NCBI RefSeq assembly: GCF_964340395.1 | Contig: NC_135559.1 | Coordinates: 8,102,259-8,166,258, forward strand | Length of the DNA stretch: 64,000 bases | Reading direction: 5' to 3' | Source: Glandiceps talaboti | Taxonomy: Eukaryota; Hemichordata; Enteropneusta; Spengelidae | In this document: piece after piece, positions 1 to 12,270 of the stretch | How the letters are laid out: the number at the start of each line of letters is the position of its first letter | How positions within the stretch are numbered: the first letter of the stretch is position 1 | Program-made: the position numbers and the translations under genes | Notes under the pieces: generated by a model | What the model saw: the letters and a program-made list of their open reading frames with translations, nothing else | What the model was told of the DNA's origin: nothing | Databases searched by the model: none

Positions 1-120
1 TGGTAGGACGTAATGGGTACCTGGTAGGATGTAATGGGTACCAGGTAGGGTGTAATGGGTACCTGGTAGGATATAATGGGTACCTGGTAGGGTATAATGG
101 ATACCTGGTAGGATGTAATG
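1..120. repeat. 21-bp tandem repeat, about 5.7 copies
   Basis: Six near-identical units with core TGGTAGGATGTAATGGGTAC run from the window edge to about 120, so the array probably continues to the left. The core resembles the ACCTGGTAGGAT stretch in the SINE copies at 19857 and 18886, so the array may have grown from a SINE fragment; that origin is inference. Confidence 0.85.
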
Positions 121-312
121 GCCAGGGTAATAACAATTGCACTAACTTTCATTTGGAAACTGTACCACTACTTTGTGTAAGTTTTTGGCAACGTCCTTAG
201 CCGTGTCACAAGATGATGATTACCTTTTTATGAGTCGTAAGTCAGTTATTTGTGATTTTGAAAATGTATAATACTGTGTGTTAATGAAGTTTTCTTGTTT
301 GTATGTTGACAG

Positions 313-414
313 TTACAAGATGGATTCCATGCAGGACTTACAGAAGCTATCAATGATTATGACCAACCTAACCATTCTAAAGATAGTGACGCTGTCAATG
401 ATTTACAAAGCAGT
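313..414 (+). CDS. Tetraspanin exon: first part of the large extracellular loop
   Basis: Begins after the acceptor TTGACAG and ends at the donor GTAAGT (415). It encodes 34 residues starting LQDGFHAGLTEAIND, typical of the helical stem of the loop before the CCG motif. Its 3' tail and donor have been copied three times into the following intron. Confidence 0.9.
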
Positions 415-3400
415 GTAAGTTGATTACATATCATTCACCAATACATATCTTTGATAAGCCAAGGTAAATATGAGTGACATAGGGGGCCTTGTTACTACTG
501 ATTTGTAGTGACAAGGCCCCCGATGTCACTCATAAAGATAGTGAAGCTGTCAATGGTTTACAAAGCAGTATAAGTTAATTATCATTCCCCAATGTCTGTC
601 TTTGATTAGCCAAGGTAAATATGAGTGACATAGAGAGCCTTGTTACTACTCATCTTTGACTCATAGTGACAAGGCCCCCTATGTTTCTCATGTAGATAGT
701 GAAGCTGTCAATGGTTTACAAAGCAGTATAAGTTAATTATCATTCCCCAATGTCTGTCTTTGATTAGCCAAGGTAAATATGAGTGACATAGGGGGCCTTG
801 TAACTACTCTCTTTGATTTGTAGTGACAAGGCCCCCAATGTCACTCATAAAGATAGCGAAGCTGTTAATGATTTACAAAACAGTGTAAGTGATCGGTCTT
901 TGATCAGCCAGGTATTAGAATATGAGTGACATATAGTCTCAGTGTGAGATTGGGAGTGTATGCAAGACTTTCAAGTTTGTTGAATATTTATTTAATCCCA
1001 GTTTTCGTTTTGTAGCAAACAAATGTTGATAGTTAGTTAGTGTCACAGTGTACTAATTTCAGTTTCTTGTCATTCATTAGTTGAAATGTTGCGGTGTGGA
1101 CCACCCCAGTAGTTGGGAAAGTACTTACTATTACAACACTAGCAACCAATACCCTGTGTCATGCTGTACTCTACCGGAAGAAGAATCCGATCTGTGTGTG
1201 TTAAGTGGACGAAATCTTACAATCTACGAAGATGTAAGTCTTATCAGTGTTTTTGCTAAGGTTTGGGAACCCTTGTAAAGAGAAAGGGGGAAAGGGGTTC
1301 CGAAGCCAGTATTTCCCATAGAATCTATGGTAATTTTGTTTGGGGATCCCGGTAACAGAAAAGGGGAAAAGGGGGTCCGAAGACAGTATTTTGCATGGAA
1401 TCTATGGTATTTTGTTTGGGAACGAAGGCAAAAAATGTGTAAAAAAGTAGCAATTGTGTGCACAATAACAAACAGTTTACATAATTATTAATCTTCTGCA
1501 ATTTTATTGAGCTACAAACCAGGACTCGGTATATGTTGTTTCACATTTTATATTTCATGATGAAATTGATTTCAAAATAATTACCCAATCCTCCACATCC
1601 ATATGGCCAATTTAAAATTACAACGAAAATTGTGTGCAATACCAATTTGTAGTGAATCGAGTGTGCAATCAGAAGTAGTCGTTTGATGATGTATTAGTTG
1701 GACTAACTTAATCATTTTATTTACGTAATGGACAGCAAAGGTGAAGACTCCTGACAAATTTGATAGACTCACAAATGATAATGTAGTAGTTTGACGTCAT
1801 ACTAGGATTTCACTTCATTAGTCTGTAATGTGATACCACTGTTATTACAGTAGTAATAGTAATCCAGGGTAAACATCACTGTTTCAGAAGCTGCACTCGC
1901 TGCATGCAACTGGACCATTTTTTTTTTGAAAATGTTTTGTTAGGTTCAATAACTTACTGTCTTGTAATATCATATACCCTGAACATTATTGTATCACCTG
2001 TGGGTAAATGTATTTTTTGTGGTTGTATGCATGATAAATGAATGCAAATTGATTTTTGGATCATCACCCCAGAATATCATACATTCTGAACAGTATTGCA
2101 TCATTGGATAAACATATTGTTTGTAGCTGTATACACAATAAATCAAATCAAATTGATTTTTAGGTCCGCACCCAAAATAAGCACCCTCAACGACGATCAT
2201 GATTTCAACCTGTTTCTGTACTACTTATGGACAATATCGACCACTGATTAATATGTACAATGTCTAATTATTGGTATTTTAGCAATTTTCAGTGAATATA
2301 TTGTAGTTGTTTGGTCAAAAAATGATCCTCTTAATAATTCACCTTTTAAGGAGTTAGTCTAGAGGCTATCTGTGACTTCAAATCTTGACTCTTCTCACGT
2401 CTAGCTCAATGAGGTCCTGAGATGAAATCTCAAATGCAACCGAAGCCATATTAGCATAATGTCTTTGTTAATCAATCACAGAATTCTGCCCAATGATAAG
2501 TTAGAGTTAGAGTAAGTGTTTGTTTTTGTTTGGTTTTTTTTGGGGGGGGGGGGTGGTGCAGTTAAATAATGTCAAAATTTGATAACTGTACGTTTGTCAG
2601 CTCAGGATCTACTTATTATACACTGTGTACAGCATTGTAACGGTTGGGGGGTTTACTCATTTGCATGAACAACATTTGGTTCATGATATCTCAGTGAGCT
2701 AGATGAGGTGGAGAGATTTTGAGATTCAAAGCCACGGATAGGATCTAGACTATAAGTAAGGCATATACACTACGAATGTTTTAGTCAACAGAAAGGCAAG
2801 AACAAAAATTATGAAATAGGTAGGTAATAAAAGGGCCATAAATAACCGCATAGAAAGCCTAATATGGCTTAATTTGCAGACCAGAAAAGTAGGGCTGTCT
2901 GTAGGCATATGGACTACACGTACTCAACGTCAGTAATGGAAATTTACTGTATGTTGGGGGTTGAGAACTATTGTGACTTTCTGTTTGAGAAAAGTAGGGC
3001 TGTCAGTAGGCGTATATTGGCCTACTTGACGTCAGTGATGCAAATTTACTGTATCTTAGGTAGTCCAGAACCATATTGTGGCTTTCTGTCTGAGAAAAGT
3101 ATGACTGGTCTGTAGGCGTATATGGGACTACTCAATGTCAGTGAGGCAAATGTACTGTATGTTAGGTGGTCAAGATCTATCATGGCTCTCTGTCCGAAAA
3201 AAGTAGGGCTGTCTGTATGTTAATGGACTACTTGACATCAGTGATGCAATTTTACCGTATGTTAGGGGGGTCAAGAACTATTATGGCTTTCTGTCTGAGA
3301 AAAGTAGGCTTGTCTTTAGGCGTCGGGACTATACTTGATGTCAGTGATGCACATTTTCTGTATCTTAGGTGGTCCAGAACCCCATCGTGGATTTCCTTCT

Positions 3401-4895
3401 TTTGTCTCAATTTTTGGTGACTTTTTGCTAAATTTCGACCCTTGTAACAATCAGAGTTGAATATGATTAGAAACTTGACAACTGTGAAATTAATACCTTG
3501 GTTGAAAAACCTGATATGTACCCAAATGGATGTCAAGTATGTACAGGATTCACGACAGTATCCATACATTTTTTAAAACCACTGAAAAATGAAGAAGGCC
3601 TACAGTAAATATACTCCATGAGGAGAGATTGAATTACACGTATCAAGAAATCGGATTATATACTATATGTATAGTATGGAATATTATTTATGAGTGGGAA
3701 GACTTTAGCCCTACAGAAACACATAGGAGAGCTATATGTATTTACTGAAAATATGAAAATATGAATCATGGATGAAATGATAATGGAGCGATATATGTGT
3801 ATGTATGGATAGCATAGATTGTTATTTATGAGTGGGGAAAGTAAACTAGAGAAATACTGACAATAGAGTCTGAAACCGTTCTAGAAAAGCTGTAGATTGT
3901 AAATGATACACCAAAATATTCATCGATGTCAGTGCTTGTCAAGATTAAAAAGTCTAAAAAATATACTGAAGGTGTAATTGTTTGAATATATTAAGGTATT
4001 GTTGTATATTTTGTCATACAGGGCTGTTACAAGAAAGTTGCTTCATTTTTGGACAAAAATATGGTTGTGATTGGAGCATGTGCAATGGGTGTGGCATTCT
4101 TCCAGGTGAGTAAAGATATAACTAACTAACAAGCGTGTCACATGCTTTACCCACACACGAGACTGAATCATGGACACAGCTGTTCTTAGCCAGTGAGCAT
4201 GATAAGCACACAAATGGCAGTGAAAGAATTTCAAGTAAACATGAATTCAGCTGTAAATGAGTGCAAATACAGATTGAATCTTAGACCGAGGTTTCCACCA
4301 GAGCAGACTTTTACAAAAGTGTGATTGAATGAATCGATGAATAAGTTTCTTGACAGTACAGGTAGTCCCCGAAGAGGCTAGGGAGTCAACTTGACAAGCG
4401 TTCTCCTCATGCAACCTGTGAACTCAATATTATCATGTCCGGAATTGTTGAAAACAGGGAGTGTTCAGCTGAAGACATTACATAACATAAACATTTAATG
4501 TTCAACGTCGACCATTTGGCCAGTTGAGATTGTTGTTGTACTCCCAAGATAAGAGCACTTCTGTTGCTGAACACAGCAGGATTGAGATTGTAGAGATGCT
4601 TTTTGTTTACGTTCATCCAGCTTTTTAGACTTTTAAAACTTTTGAATGAAGAAACAGCTCGGATCTGTGATGGCAAGGCATTCATAGATGATGGACACAG
4701 ATTGAAAAAGCTCAATTACCCTAATACATAGTTATTGTTTATTACTGAATTCTACCAAAATATCTTTGGAGTCTGTGTCACTAAGACTTGTTTTACATGT
4801 TAAATTTTCCCATCTTTTCATCATAGGTGTTTGGAATGATCCTGGCTTGCTGTCTTGCTAAAGTCATCAACTCCAACAAATACGAGATGGTGTAA
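313..4895 (+). CDS. Tetraspanin (CD63/CD9-like), C-terminal half, four exons
   Basis: The coding exons are 313-414, 1081-1233, 4022-4105 and 4827-4895, all phase 0 with AG/GT borders, giving the last 135 residues plus TAA; earlier exons lie left of the window. Tetraspanins are four-pass membrane organisers of partner receptors. Visible are the end of the large extracellular loop with the CCG motif, the YPVSCC motif and two later cysteines (six in all), three N-glycosylation sequons (NHS, NTS, NLT), then transmembrane segment 4 (NMVVIGACAMGVAFFQ plus VFGMILACC) with a juxtamembrane cysteine pair suited to palmitoylation. The C-terminus KYEMV has the form of a YxxPhi endosomal sorting signal, as CD63 has (YEVM). 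The family is certain; the exact orthologue is not, because the N-terminal half is missing. Confidence 0.93.
372..942. repeat. 158-bp tandem array carrying exon-tail copies and a hairpin
   Basis: Units begin near 372 (the real exon), 532, 691 and 849. Each has the last ~40 bp of the tetraspanin exon, its splice-donor position and about 60 bp of intron; the first three units also carry a hairpin whose arms include GAGTGACATAGGGGGCCTTG. The donor reads ATAAGT in units 2 and 3 but GTAAGT in unit 4 (885). The hairpin resembles the foldback core of the repeat at 27257 and 51836. Confidence 0.88.
1081..1233 (+). CDS. Tetraspanin exon: CCG and SCC loop core
   Basis: Follows the acceptor TTCATTAG and ends at the donor GTAAGT (1234). 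It encodes 51 residues with LKCCGVDHPSSW and YPVSCCTLP, the diagnostic disulfide core of the large loop, plus the sequons NTS and NLT. Confidence 0.93.
1261..1420. repeat. 77-bp direct tandem duplication
   Basis: Two units start at 1261 and 1338, and a third is entered at 1414. Each contains GTTTGGG, a purine run, TCCGAAG and the stretch GAATCTATGGTA. It is intronic, just after the tetraspanin loop exon. Confidence 0.75.
1980..2300. repeat. Dispersed repeat, copy at 48050-48270
   Basis: The segment around AGCTGTATACACAATAAAT, GGTCCGCACCC, CCCTCAACGACGATC and CTAATTATTGGTATTTTA is collinear with 48050-48270 in the same orientation with scattered differences. The class is unknown; no coding content was seen. 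Confidence 0.65.
2340..2765. mobile_element. TIR element (MITE-like) in tetraspanin intron
   Basis: The left end (AGTCTAGAGGCTATCTGTGA..) recurs inverted at the right end (..AAGCCACGGATAGGATCTAGAC), with AT- and G-rich sequence between. A related left half lies at 23518-23650, including GTGAGGTCCTAAGATGA against AATGAGGTCCTGAGATGA here. No coding capacity was seen; target duplications are not clear. Confidence 0.55.
2884..3390. repeat. ~105-bp tandem repeat, about five copies
   Basis: The motif GAAAAGTAGG starts units at 2884, 2989, 3094, 3196 and 3299 (periods 105, 105, 102, 103). Units also share GACGTCAGTGATGCAAATT and TACTGTATGTTAGG. It is intronic, and short open frames through it are fortuitous. 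Confidence 0.88.
4022..4105 (+). CDS. Tetraspanin exon: last loop cysteine and start of TM4
   Basis: Follows the acceptor TCATACAG and ends at the donor GTGAGT (4106). It encodes 28 residues: GCYKKVASFLDKN, then the hydrophobic start of membrane segment 4 (MVVIGACAMGVAFFQ). Confidence 0.92.
4827..4895 (+). CDS. Tetraspanin terminal exon: end of TM4 and cytoplasmic tail
   Basis: Follows the acceptor TCATCATAG and ends at TAA. It encodes VFGMILACCLAKVI then NSNKYEMV; the terminal YEMV matches a YxxPhi sorting signal. Confidence 0.9.
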   Translation: MFGMILACCLAKVINSNKYEMV

Positions 4896-7800
4896 CTCAT
4901 GGAAAAAAGAAACACCTGATTGAAGTCACACAGAATTCTGAAGAAAACTTTTTCAATTTAACTTATTTCCACCCTTTACTCTTACGTCTATCAAATTTTG
5001 TCTGAATGTATAGCTGATCTATCCTCTTGAAAACGTATACTGAGTTGCAAAAATGCAAAAAAAAAAAAGTAATGATAAGATGTTTTGTTTTTTCCCAAAG
5101 ATTTCAATGTAATCTTCTAAATATTCAAGTATATGTCTGAAATAGTTGACTTGTGTATTAACCATTTGTTCAGAGTTATTGCGTGCTTTAGTTCTTCAAC
5201 CTTGCATTATTACGTGGTGGAGCTGATTTTAAAAGAGCACATCTTGATTCAATAGACATGTTACAAAAATGGGGTGGTAGGGAGCCCTCTATCAATTATT
5301 TCCAGAGATGGTATTGACCCCACCAGAATGTAATGTATAATGTTGAACACTAGAGGGCGCAACAACTCAAGATATCAACTGTTTACAAAGTTAACCAAGA
5401 TAAAGTAAAATTAATGTGCTGTGGTCGTTAGAGGCTGTTTAAAAGATGCTTGCAACAGTCTGTTAGGTACATGGAATGTAACTGTGAGTGTGTAAAAGGT
5501 ATCCCCAAATTTTCTTTCAACAGTCTCTGTGATACAAATGAATTTATATAATATTATGTCACTGAATAGAATCAAAATACTACAGGGTAAAAATCACTGC
5601 CTTCGGAAAATATTTTAGCTATTCAGGGTATAATTGCAGACAAAATTGTATACTCCCATGTATCCTAGAGTTAGGAAATCGATCATGTGCTGTCAGAACG
5701 AGTGTTTCATTTTCACTATGATCGGTTAGGTAACATAATGCTCATCAGATATTTCCCTGAACTATGGCAGAATAGCAAAAGCGTTCGGTCTTAGAGTAGC
5801 ACATTGCCAGACCAGATCACTGAAAAAAATGGCACGAGATCGGTAAAATATTTAAAAAAATGTTATTGTCTGTTTGCTTCACTTGGCTTTGCCTCAAAGG
5901 TACTTTCCAGTCTGCAAAGAGTAGCAACAGATTATGAAAGAGTACACTTTGTAGCAGTCCTGTTGTAGAGACAGTCACATTGTATGAGATCTAGTAAGAG
6001 AGTTTTGTTTAAATTGACCAATTATCTTGGTATTGTGCTAATTGAAATGTCCCCATGCATCCATCTGTCCACCCTCCCCCTCCCCCTACCCCCTTTTTTG
6101 TCAGACAACCCCTAAATGAACAATCCTGATTTTGATGTAAATACTCAAGTTTCACCTTACAAAATTTCAGTCAACAAAATATATATCAAATAATTAAAGA
6201 CTTGTACGTCATGCAGATATCATGTGGTAGTCATGTGGGTATCATGTGATAACCCCAGTTCACATATGTGTTTATGAGAGCCACTGTGTGTACTTGAAAA
6301 CAAAGAATTTAATTATCCTATTGCTTATTTTCTAATGTTGAAAAAGAACAACTCCAAATATTTCAGAATTGATATATGCATCACATGATTGGATCTGATA
6401 AATTATGTGATAGTCATGTGGTGTATCACATGATAGCGATGTGGGTGTCATGTGATAATCATGTACGTGTCATGTGAACGTAATAATTGTGACTGGTCTA
6501 AGAAAATAGTGGTAATGTTTTGAAAATTCTTCGAACATTTGGACAAATCAAAATGTGTAAATGCAAAGGATGTACAAATACAGTGTGTGTCGTGATGGAA
6601 TGTGAAAAGAAAGGAACTGGCAATCAGCCAGCTGGGTAGAAACACAGCTTATATAGTATTAACTCAATGTTGGAGTATTTTTAATCATTGTCTGTCTATG
6701 AAATAGACAGTTTAAAACACAGTGCTTTTAATATTCATTTTTACAAGTCAATGGTGCTTCGATGTTCAGCATTTATCATGTCATTTTTCACTAAGAATAC
6801 AGACAACTATGTATTGTTGAAGTTACTAGCAGACACACAACAGTCGATGTAAGTTAATTAGTAAAACATTGAAATTGTAATTGTGATCTGGTTGAGAACT
6901 CACGAGCTGGTCGTGTACATTTGATTGTTGTCATGGCAACTGTCAACTCTTGATGTAACTGTATAGGATAAGAAAGTATAAATTTGAGCCCTATTTCTCT
7001 GTTGTCATCAGAATGTTTCTCTGTAGTGTTTACCTTCTCTGTTTCTCACATATGCCTGTAGATGTACAATCTGTGAATGTGTGATTTATAATGTGTTACA
7101 ACCTGCAAAAAAACATCGGTGCATTTGCTTAAATGACAAGTCAAAGAAACTCCATGCAAATACAAATTTAGGTAAAAACGACATTACAACTGATGCAAAG
7201 AACAGCAGTTGGTGCCTTTAATGTAGGTTCATGCACTATTTTTATCACTTTGTTTATATCTGCGAACGTTATAACGTAACTGTAACAGTCATACTCAATA
7301 CGTTATAATGTGTAGCGTTCTATCAGTATATACAGAGTTGTGGAATCTGGGCTCCTGTGGTGTTTATACTTTGATAAGTTACCGACACTAATTCCATTGT
7401 ATGTCTTTGCATGAAATTTGTCTCATCCCTGCTTACCACAAGCAAGCAAATGCACCAGAGTTTTTTCATGGGTTGTATGATCTATGGTCCCAGAGTATTC
7501 TTGTATGAAGGGATGTCAAAAAAACCTGTGGGTCTCAATTTCATTGTACAGAGCAGATAAATTTTCAAGTTGCGAGTGTTGTAAATGTCAAGTCAGATAC
7601 AAAATATATGATATCGTCAGTGCAATTTGCCAAAATGTACCTTTAAGATAGCACTGCACTGCAGAGTGGCCAATAGGCTATATCTAAGGATTTCATAGTT
7701 TGAAAATAATATATATACGACTCATTTCTGAAAAAGCTTTTTCTTAATAACTATTTTGCACTTTGCAATTATGTCTACTGATTACTATAAATAGATAGTT

Positions 7801-8376
7801 TAGATGAAGAAGTCAAAACTTTCAATGTAATTTTTAACTTCAACTCGGCAATATATTAAATGTGATAGCAAATTATCTTTGCATGGTTTGTCAATGATTT
7901 GGGTATATAACCGGACGATACTGCAATACTCTTCAATGCTGCAATATTCTTATGAAAAAGAAAAAAAAAGGTATTATTGTGGCATATGTGGTGTATCTTG
8001 AACTTTAAAGGTTATATAGTCTCGACATTTAGACATCGATTCAATTACAACCCGTGACAAGCAAGCATTTACAAGCAGAAAATGTTACAAACAGGGAAAG
8101 TAAACGACAGAATTTGATTAAAAACACTTGATACAGCATGTTGAAAATAGAGAGACATGTACATGGTTTGATAAAAATAGTTTACGGTGTAGGTATGAAA
8201 TGCCCGCATAACTTGAAATTTGTCTGTGAAAGTAAGCTATTTTTCGAAGAGGCTGTAAAACTGTTCTTATCAATTTATGGGATTTAGTACATGTCTCTGT
8301 ACTTCCAGCATACTTGCGAAGTGTTATCGTAAGAAGTTAGCTTTGTAAATGGTTGTCTGTCACTGGTTGTAATAAA
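4896..8376 (+). other. Probable long 3' UTR of the tetraspanin gene
   Basis: No gene is seen here. A canonical AATAAA at 8371-8376 is the best polyadenylation signal on this strand; nearer weak candidates exist, so the true end is uncertain. The stretch 6210-6480 has several imperfect CATGTG/CACATG-rich repeats. The rest is AT-rich unique sequence. Confidence 0.35.
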
Positions 8377-9795
8377 CTCCTTTCTATGAAAATGTTCATG
8401 GGAATATGAGTTCTTTCACCTAGAAAAAAAATACTGTAAGAATGTTCATTAACACGTGGTAGATTCTAAGAAAACTGGTAAAAAATGTTTGATCATCCTT
8501 TCTTACATTGATGTAAAGAGGAAAATGAGTATTAAGTGTCAAAAAGGTCCATAGATATTCACTCAAATAGTGAGATTTCAAGTTTGTCAAATATTTCTAT
8601 AAACAAGTATAAAAATGTGTATGCATATGGCGTCAACATGTTTCCAATCATGGTGGCAATACTTCTTCAACACCTCTTCTTTGTCTGCCAAGAAGACGAT
8701 GTCTTGGTATAGTGTAGTTGTGGTGTATAGATGGTATATATAAGCACGTAAAAAGTGACATTGTTTCACATGTTCTTTTCATTTGTTCTGCTTTTTGGAG
8801 ACTAAACTTAAAACGAAAGTTTAGAAAGTTTGAAGTTCAAGAGGTGCTGTTGAAATTAGAAACTGTCACAACTCGCCCTTTTGTCTGTAGGAGATGCTCA
8901 ATATTATTTGCATCAAAATAAACAATCAAGCATAGCTTTGTAGTGTAGAATGCTACATTTTAAGTTAAATGTAAGTCATGTTTATTTTGTGTCAGTATTA
9001 TTTGCATTGAAAAACTGTTACTTATATTGAAACAGTGAACTTAATTAACTCAGTGTATTGCACGATATCTTCAATATTGATATCAAAATATTTATTATTC
9101 TTTGAGAATAACAATCTAAAAGTTGCAGATGCAATAATCAAAATGATGAATATAGTCCGAATATTGTTACATTATAGGTAATGTGTTGCAAATATCTCCC
9201 AAATGTTGCTACATTGTGGGTACTTTGATGCAAGTAACCACACCAAATTTGGTTACATTGTGAGTAATGTGTTACAAATATCACATAGAATTCAGTATTC
9301 AAGTTATCAATTTTGTGCAAGTATTTTTGACCAATTTTTACTCAAAGTGTATCTATATGTATTCTATAGCTCTATGAATATTATGTAGACAAATTGAAAT
9401 TATTAATGTAGATATGATTACTACAATATATAATTATATATATATAGGTATATACTGTATAACCAATTTCTGTAGAGATTTTCCTGACTTTACTGATGCA
9501 TATATACATCTTTAAAAAGTGAATTTATACGATACAGTATTTCATGTCTTTGAGATGTGTGGCCGACTCGAGCAACCATTCCATTTTGTAAAATTTTAGA
9601 CCCCTGGTTACAAGGGGGTGGGGGTGGGGTGGGGGTATGATTGCCATATTTCCTTTGATTCGTTAATTTTTGTATCAAATCCTAATAAGAATTCAAAATC
9701 TTACGAAAACATGACAAATTGTCACAAATTTTGGGACCACAATATTCTGATTATGAGCTAAGATTTAAACGGACAAGTTCAGCAACTCTTGGAGT
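8377..9795. other. Intergenic, AT-rich; weak ~43-bp tandem repeat
   Basis: No gene is supported. Three diverged units around GTTACATTGTGGGTAAT and TTGCAAATATC lie at about 9160-9300. Confidence 0.5.
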
Positions 9796-10074
9796 ATTTT
9801 TTGTTATTTTTGTTTCCAAATAAAATGTTACTTATATTTTACCCTTCACTATCGCTTATCTAAAAACCAGCAGCCACTGGTAAAACTCCTATCATATAAA
9901 CTGCTGTGATACTGTAGTGTAATCTATACGACTAAAATGACGTCATTTTATACATAATAGTCTGTGAATACAGTATCACAGCAATTAATACGATGGGAGT
10001 TTTGCCAGTGACTAAGTGACAATGAAGGGTAAAATATAAAGAGCGGTATATTTGGAAACAAAAATGATGAAAAT
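9796..10074. mobile_element. Foldback element (palindromic MITE)
   Basis: The left arm (TTTTTGTTTCCAAAT .. TATTTTACCCTTCA .. GCTGTGATACTG) is repeated inverted on the right (GTATCACAGC .. TGAAGGGTAAAATATA .. ATTTGGAAACAAAAA). The arms are about 115-125 bp and the centre is AAAATGACGTCATTTT. There is no coding capacity. Confidence 0.75.
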
Positions 10075-11353
10075 TTATTACACGTTGCAGACCATGCCCC
10101 TTTAATGTTCAATTTATATTCAGAGATATCTTGAATATTTTACATTTTCAAAATTCATATAAGTGTTCAAATTGTCCTCAAAACTGATTTTTTTTGAGAA
10201 ATGCATGATTTTGAATGTGCACTTTAATGTGATAAAAAATTCCTCAATAACACAAATATCTGGAAAATTGTAAACAAATTCAAAATTCATTTTTTTTTTT
10301 ACATTTTGTTTAAAATGTGCCAACGCATTTTTAAAACTCTATATATAAATGTGTTCAATACTTGTGATTGAAAATTTTCTCAAATTGAATAGTTAATTGT
10401 TCACTTGCTCAGATATTTTGAAAATTGTATATTTAAATAATATTATACACTATAAATTATACATTTGATCAAAATGTCCCCAAAATTGAGCAATTACTGT
10501 GGTAGTTCACCTACTCAAACATCCGGGAAAAAAAGCAATGTATTTTAAATTCATATTACAGTTGTGAGGAAATACTGTACTGAGTGTGGATTCCTATATG
10601 TAAAAGCTAAGTAGAAATCGACTGAAGAAACTTGAAGGTTTGTCTGAAGTGTTTGCTATTCTCAGACAGCCAGTCCATAGGGATATGACATTCAAAGGAA
10701 CCTATGTGTTCAACCATGTATTCAAATCATCACCTGTGTCTCATTTCACCTTGTCAAATTACCTTCATCCTCGTCAATGTCTCTCCGCCAAATCAAATTT
10801 ACTACTAAAATGTCATTCCAGACGAGCTACAATCGACCAACTAAAATGAAATTATCGCCAATATTGTTATTAATTGTGATTTGTTTGGATAAATTAGATC
10901 GCATTATCAGTGCTAATCCATGAATTATAAGATCATGTTGCCATGACAACGGCTTATCTTGTTCTGACTTTCTGTTCGTTTGTCACTGATGGTTAAAGCT
11001 TTGTATCGAATACAGGCCAGAGAGAGAAAAACTGAAATATCGTTGCTATCAGGTTAGCAATCTAGTGTTTTTAATCTGAAGGTCTGGATCTGACAAAATT
11101 GATTCATTTTTTTTTTGTTCACAAGATAACATGAAAATATAAACCAACTCTTGAGGGAAACTCGTTGATAAAGCCAGTCTGAATCGCTTGATATTTTTGG
11201 CGATATGCCAAGTCTAGATGCTAATATTTTGACTGCAGTCCTGCCAAGACGTTTTTTTTTTAACCTGCTTGAGAACCATAGTGTTACAATGTATCAGTAA
11301 ACGAAGTATGTTTACATTAGTAGAGATAATTGGAAAGTGAAGTCTTGAAATGA
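10075..11353. other. Intergenic, AT-rich, no gene seen
   Basis: This holds low-complexity AT-rich sequence with short open frames only. No splice-flanked or conserved coding signal was recognised. Confidence 0.5.
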
Positions 11354-11415
11354 TGGAAAAAATTATGCATATCTGTGCTCACTAAAATTAGCACAGATAT
11401 GCATAATTTTTTCCA
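11354..11415. repeat. Perfect 26-bp inverted repeat with 10-nt loop
   Basis: The arms at 11354-11379 and 11390-11415 are exact reverse complements (left arm starts TGGAAAAAATTATGCATATC); the loop is CACTAAAATT. It may be a tiny foldback element or a transcribed hairpin. Confidence 0.9.
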
Positions 11416-11664
11416 CCTCATGCGTAACGGAGAAGACTAATATTTGTTGGTTTAGAGTCGCATTTTCATGTTCCTAGCATATGGCTATCTGAGAGACAAA
11501 CCTTTGTGAATATAAGAGGAATATATATCACACAGGCGAGCTACGTGTCAGATATTGTCATAAATGAAACATTCTGGTGTGAACATAATGTAATGGCTGT
11601 ATACAGGATATTATGCATCAGTATTGTCAGCCGTTCTGCTTTTAATTCACTGAGCACCCTCTTA

Positions 11665-11822
11665 CAACAGTGTATCACATTTATTGAGCATGCTCGGTGG
11701 TATGAAATGTAGCACATTAACTGAGCATGCTCAGTTGTCTGAAATATATTGCATTTATTGAGCATGCTCAGTTATCTGAAATATAATACATTTATTGCTC
11801 ATGCTCAGTTGTATGAAATGTG
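11665..11822. repeat. 37-bp tandem repeat with TGAGCATGCTCA palindrome
   Basis: Four units have GAGCATGCTC (or GCTCATGCTC in the last) starting at 11686, 11723, 11760 and 11797, exactly 37 bp apart, separated by GAAATATATTGCATTTATT-like sequence. Confidence 0.9.
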
Positions 11823-12270
11823 TCACATTTGATCTCACCTTGAGGCTTTCAAGTTTAAGTAGTGTTGCATTTTTAGCACCAATTTACATCTTTAATATTG
11901 ATACTACATTTACTAACTGTATTTATTTATAATTTAGAGGGTAACTTGCATTAATTTTTAGGGGGAGTTGGTGTAATGGTAGGGGGTTTCTGTGATTCTA
12001 ACATTTCCTTGATGTCTTTTGAAAGAATGTGTCTGTTGATGGTATCCATAGAAACGAACAGTGCTGTCCTTACAAACAACTCATATTATTAAAGGTAAGA
12101 GAGTAAGGGTTCATAAAATTGAATTTTCCTAGTTTATGCACCCACAGTGGAACTTTGTCCAGCAATATACAATTTTGAAATTCCTAAATTTAAATGGAAT
12201 TGTAGGCTTGTTTCTATTTATACTCGGAAAATCCCCAGGTTGGTTTTTACTTCTCAATCAAGAGTATCAT

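Noticed and set aside
372-942. CRISPR-like or gene-cluster reading of the 158-bp array
   Set aside because: The units are direct copies of an exon border in an animal gene; no spacer pattern.
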